A stretch of 64,000 bases of DNA from Panulirus ornatus (lineage: Eukaryota > Arthropoda > Malacostraca > Decapoda > Palinuridae). A program made the translations under genes and the position numbers. The DNA is taken from NCBI RefSeq assembly GCF_036320965.1, contig NC_092257.1:18630413-18694412 (forward strand), written 5' to 3'. The notes beneath the pieces were generated by a model. The model was not told the DNA's origin. It saw nothing but the letters and a program-made list of their open reading frames with translations, and made no database searches. Shown here piece after piece: positions 60,861 to 64,000 of the stretch (the stretch's first letter is position 1; each line of letters begins with the position of its first letter).

Positions 60861-61435
60861 TGGGTAAATTAGACAGATAGATAAATGGGTCAAATAATAA
60901 TAATGGTGGGAAACCTGATCTGGGCGTCCGCCTCCTCCCCATAGCCTTGACTGCCCTCCCTCTCCTGTGCTTCTCTCCCTCCCTCCATGCTTCCCTCCCT
61001 CCCTCCCTCCCCCTTCATCAATGCCTTTCACTTCTCACCCCCTCCCCTTCTCTCTCCCTGCCCCCAACACTCCTTCACCCTTCCTCTCTCTTCTTTCACT
61101 GCCAAACTACTCTTTCCCTATTCTCTCCCTCTCTCCCATCGTCCTCTTCCTCTCTCCCTCCTCTCCTAAATCCTTCCTTTCCTCTCTTTCTCCTTTCTTC
61201 TCCCTTCCCTCTCCTGGTCTTCCCCCTCCTCCTAGGGTCATAGGAAACTGCTTCCTCCACTCCCCATTCCCCTTTTCCCCCTTCCCCAGACCCCACACCT
61301 GCCTCACACTGCCTTCACCTACCCTCCCCTAGCCACGAACCTTTCACCCATCTCCTGACTGCAAGGCTTTGTCTTTGTATATCTAAACAAATTAAGATCT
61401 TAAAGCCAACTCATCCTGTCACACGAGAGGCTGAA
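60861..61435. repeat. Polypyrimidine low-complexity region
   Basis: CTCCCT- and TTCCTCTC-rich from 60940 to 61330. The frames on both strands are compositional. Confidence 0.8.
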
Positions 61436-61590
61436 ATCACCACACCACCACAACCTTCACCACACCACGGGCTGACACCACCACATCACCACACCACGGG
61501 CTGACTTCACCACACCACCACAACCTTCACCACACCACCACAACCTTCACCACACCACCACAACCTTCACCGCACCATCACAACTCACAC
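61436..61590. repeat. 20-bp CA-rich minisatellite
   Basis: CACCACAACCTTCACCACAC repeats about six times with CACGGGCTGAC variants. Confidence 0.9.
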
Positions 61591-61856
61591 GGAGCACACA
61601 CAAACATCTTCACTACCAGAACCTCTCCTCTCCACAGACCATAGACCAACCTCCTTCAAGACGCAGACAAACCTCCAAACACAGTCAATCGACCCTACGA
61701 ACACCTTCCTCTCCCGTGCAAGCACCCCAGGCAAAAGCACCACCTCACCGTCTCAAGCATACTCACCCCTGCACACACATACCCTTGCCAAAAGCACTTA
61801 CACTTCTGAAAGCAAATTTCTCATCTCGCAAGCAGCGCCACCACAAGCAAATCCTT

Positions 61857-61859
<3 letters not shown>
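61591..61859. other. Unique CA-rich sequence
   Basis: No gene recognised. Confidence 0.45.

Positions 61860-61938
<79 letters not shown>
61860..61938. repeat. (TA)n microsatellite, about 39 copies
   Basis: Pure TA run immediately before element copy 3. Confidence 0.97.
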
Positions 61939-61940
<2 letters not shown>

Positions 61941-62040
61941 CTTGTATCTCCCCTAATGATGTGATTATTACACGAAAGTGCACTTGGAAAGTTATCGTGT
62001 TTCATTTCCCTGTGGACTCAAAGGAATATATATATATATA
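61939..62040 (+). mobile_element. Dispersed (TA)-tailed element, copy 3 (truncated)
   Basis: CCCCTAATGATGTGATTATT, CACGAAAGTGCACTTGG and TGTGGACTCAAAGGAATATA, ending in a short (TA)n at 62025-62040. 5'-truncated relative to the 14.5-kb copy. Confidence 0.75.
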
Positions 62041-62175
62041 TTTTCTTTTCTTTTAAACTATCCGCCATTTCCCGCATTAGCGAGGTAGCGTTAAGAACAG
62101 AGGACTGGGCCTTTGTGGAATATCCTCACCTGGCCCCCCTCTGTTCCTTCTTTTGGAAAATTAAAAAAAAGATGA
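62041..62175 (-). mobile_element. RTE-type LINE 3' end fragment
   Basis: T-rich start (tail of a minus-strand insertion), then CCCGCATTAGCGAGGTAGCG, TTAAGAACAGAGGACTGGG, CCTCACCTGGCCCCC and CTGTTCCTTCTTTTGGAAAA. Same core as 14440-14480. Confidence 0.65.
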
Positions 62176-62530
62176 AGACACAACATTATTCCTTCAAGCA
62201 CACGACCTCTGAAACTAGAACCTCATGTCTCTTCCTACACCAGGACCGACCAAACTCACACTCTCATCCCGAAAGCATATCCACCTCTACCTACCTCCCT
62301 CCCGCCCTCACCCCATCAAAAAAAACCCCAGGCTTCCCCAGCCACAAGCACTGCCACCATCAACCACAAGCATCCCTCCCCGGAAATGAATGCACACACT
62401 CCCTTCCCTCCACCCTCATCACCCCTGACACCACCTTGCGCTAGGAGGCCAAAATCAGACGAAAATACCAGCGATATTTACCGATGCTTGCCAGCATGGC
62501 GGTAGGCACTACGTGATGGCGATCAGCAGG
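62176..62530. other. Unique sequence, no gene seen
   Basis: C-rich plus strand. No gene recognised. Confidence 0.45.
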
Positions 62531-63145
62531 AGCCTTAACCATGGTACAGCTGCCTCACACGTACGGTACAGCTGCCTGATACATATGGTACAGCTGCCTC
62601 ACACGTATGGCACAGCTGCCTCACACGTATGGTACAGCTGCCTCACACGTATGGTACAGCTGCCTGATACATATGGTACAGCTGCCTGGCACATATGGTA
62701 CAGCTGCCTCACACGTATGGTACAGCTGCCTGACACGTACGGTACAGCTGCCTGATACATATGGTACAGCTGCCGGGCACATATGGTACAGCAGTATGGC
62801 ACGTAAGGTACAGCTGCCTTACCCATGGTACACCACAAAGCGACAGGAGGAACCTCAACCACGGTACAGCCGCCTGACACGTATGGTACAGCTGCATGGC
62901 ACATACGGTACAGCAGTATGGCACGTAAGGTACAGCTTCCTGGCACATACGGTACAGCAGTATGGCACGTAAGGTACAGCTTCCTGGCACATACGGTACA
63001 GCAATATGGCACGTATGGTACAGCTTCCTGGCACATACGGTACAGCAATATGGCACGTAAGGTACAGCTTCCTGGCACATACGGTACAGCAGTATGGCAC
63101 GTAAGGTACAGCTTCCTTAACATGGTACACTACAAAGCGATATAT
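62531..63145. repeat. ~22-bp minisatellite in two blocks, the second dimeric
   Basis: Block 1 (62531-62815): ACGTATGGTACAGCTGCCTG with CACAC/ATACA alternation. Block 2 (62850-63117): a 44-bp dimer of GGTACAGCTTCCTGGCACAT and ACGGTACAGCAGTATGGCAC. Each block ends in a similar sequence, CATGGTACACCACAAAGCGA (62824) and CATGGTACACTACAAAGCGA (63121). Confidence 0.95.
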
Positions 63146-63240
63146 GGATCCGTATAGATCTGCTATACAACCCTAGCTATATACAACCAGCTATGCAAGG
63201 ACGGTCTATATGCAACCCTCCTATACATCACCCATAGCAC
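63146..63240. other. Unique sequence
   Basis: Diverged CTATAYACAACC motifs. Confidence 0.4.
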
Positions 63241-63615
63241 AGCTGGCTATGCAGCAGAACCCCGTCCATACACACCTCAGTCATACAAACTCAGTCATAC
63301 ACATTGGCTATGCAGCAGAACCCGTCCATACACACCTCAGTAATACAAACTCAACCATACACATTGGCTAAGCAGCAGAACCCTTCCATACACACCTCAG
63401 TCATACAAACTCAGCCATACACATTGGCTACGCAGCAGAACCCATCCATACACACCCCAGTCATACCTAATCGGCTATACACATTGGCTACGCAGCAGAA
63501 CCCATCCATACACACCACAGTCGTATCTAATCGGCTATACACATTGGCTACGCAGCAGAACCCATCCATACACACCATAGTCATACCAAATCAGCTATAC
63601 ACGACTGGCTACGTA
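63241..63615. repeat. 60-bp minisatellite, six units
   Basis: Exact 60-bp spacing: ACATTGGCTACGCAGCAGAA, CCCATCCATACACACC, then a more variable CAGTCATA block. 60 is 20 codons, so the plus frame 63304-63789 stays open with a QQNPSIHT theme. Confidence 0.95.
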
Positions 63616-64000
63616 GGATCTGGCTATACAACACGTGGCCACACAAAATCCAAACCTCTCGATAGTCTTCAGTTGTGTAAGATGAGAGTGGGGTCAGGGG
63701 ACACACTCGGCCCTCTTAAACCTGGTCCTTGTTGGGCCCTGAAGTGGGGTCACAGGTCACAGGTCATCCACAGGTCATCATCTCCTTGACCTGGTAAACA
63801 AACGGCAGTTAGATATTACAGCTGATTGTCTTCATGGCCACCTCTCTGATCAACCAGGCTGTTTATATGCTCGAAGACACAGCCAGCCTCCATCCGCATC
63901 GAACCACACAACTCCAGTATGTAAGAAGGATCCAAGATGTCCTCCTCCATCCGCCCAGAGAGGCTGTTTATAGTTCTTAAAATTGTCTTAACACAGTGTA
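63616..64000. other. Unique sequence to the window end
   Basis: Contains the AGGTCA cluster described separately and a CTGATCAACCAGGCTG motif at about 63849. No gene recognised. Confidence 0.5.
63747..63777 (+). promoter_or_regulatory. Four AGGTCA-type half-sites (DR1, DR1, DR5)
   Basis: GGGTCA 63747-63752, AGGTCA 63754-63759, AGGTCA 63761-63766 and AGGTCA 63772-63777, spaced 1, 1 and 5 bases. Direct repeats of this hexamer with these spacings bind RXR/USP-type nuclear receptor dimers in animals. No gene is visible nearby, and the cluster could be a short tandem repeat by chance. Confidence 0.35.

Overview
This window is eukaryotic, very probably from a decapod crustacean. It has no operons, ribosome-binding sites, CRISPR arrays or dense coding frames. 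It is saturated with micro- and minisatellites and contains decayed non-LTR retrotransposons (LINEs) and tRNA-derived SINEs. Several dispersed repeats resemble sequences I remember from decapod genomes: the GCGAGGTAGCG-type LINE 3' end, the CACGAAAGTGCACTTGG element with a (TA)n tail, and the SINE containing GGATGAACAGCTG. That is recollection of repeat families, not a database result, and I cannot name a species.

I find no protein-coding gene I would defend as functional. Most long open frames lie in tandem arrays whose period is a multiple of three (21, 24, 30, 60 bp) or in dinucleotide or trinucleotide runs, so they are open by arithmetic. The coding homology I recognise is reverse transcriptase (RT) debris. 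Two relics of one jockey-like LINE lie at 12480-14319 (minus) and 19100-21165 (plus). RTE-type fragments lie at 32795-33170 (plus) and 58150-58850 (minus). A CR1/L2-like fragment lies at 41560-42480 (minus). Weaker fragments lie near 16165 and 26800. Three coding-looking relics of unknown family (4698-5117, 36300-36510, 44860-45030) and one candidate exon (53117-53408) are recorded at low confidence.

Layout: 0-6 kb, purine-rich and CAGCTG-rich minisatellites with a small cluster of hormone-response-like and CRE-like sites. 6-12 kb, mostly unique DNA with degenerate minisatellites. 12-21 kb, the two jockey-like LINEs with microsatellites grown inside them. 21-32 kb, ordered minisatellites (44, 32, 40, 30 and 41 bp) separated by unique DNA. 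32-45 kb, long (TA)n, (GA)n and (CT)n tracts, LINE and SINE fragments, and 41-, 20-, 42- and 47-bp arrays. 45-52.4 kb, AAT-type runs, a 1.1-kb 26-bp array, a 0.9-kb CA-interrupted array, and an inverted AAT/ATT pair. 52.4-64 kb, further arrays, three tRNA-like elements, LINE ends, and a final cluster of AGGTCA half-sites.

Nothing here forms a pathway or a new molecular system. What may be new is the repeat biology. Microsatellites sit repeatedly at the same edge of specific retroelements. One minisatellite family has spread to three loci. Several unrelated minisatellites share a CAGCTG core. Two long arrays keep perfect unit length over 16 and 31 copies.
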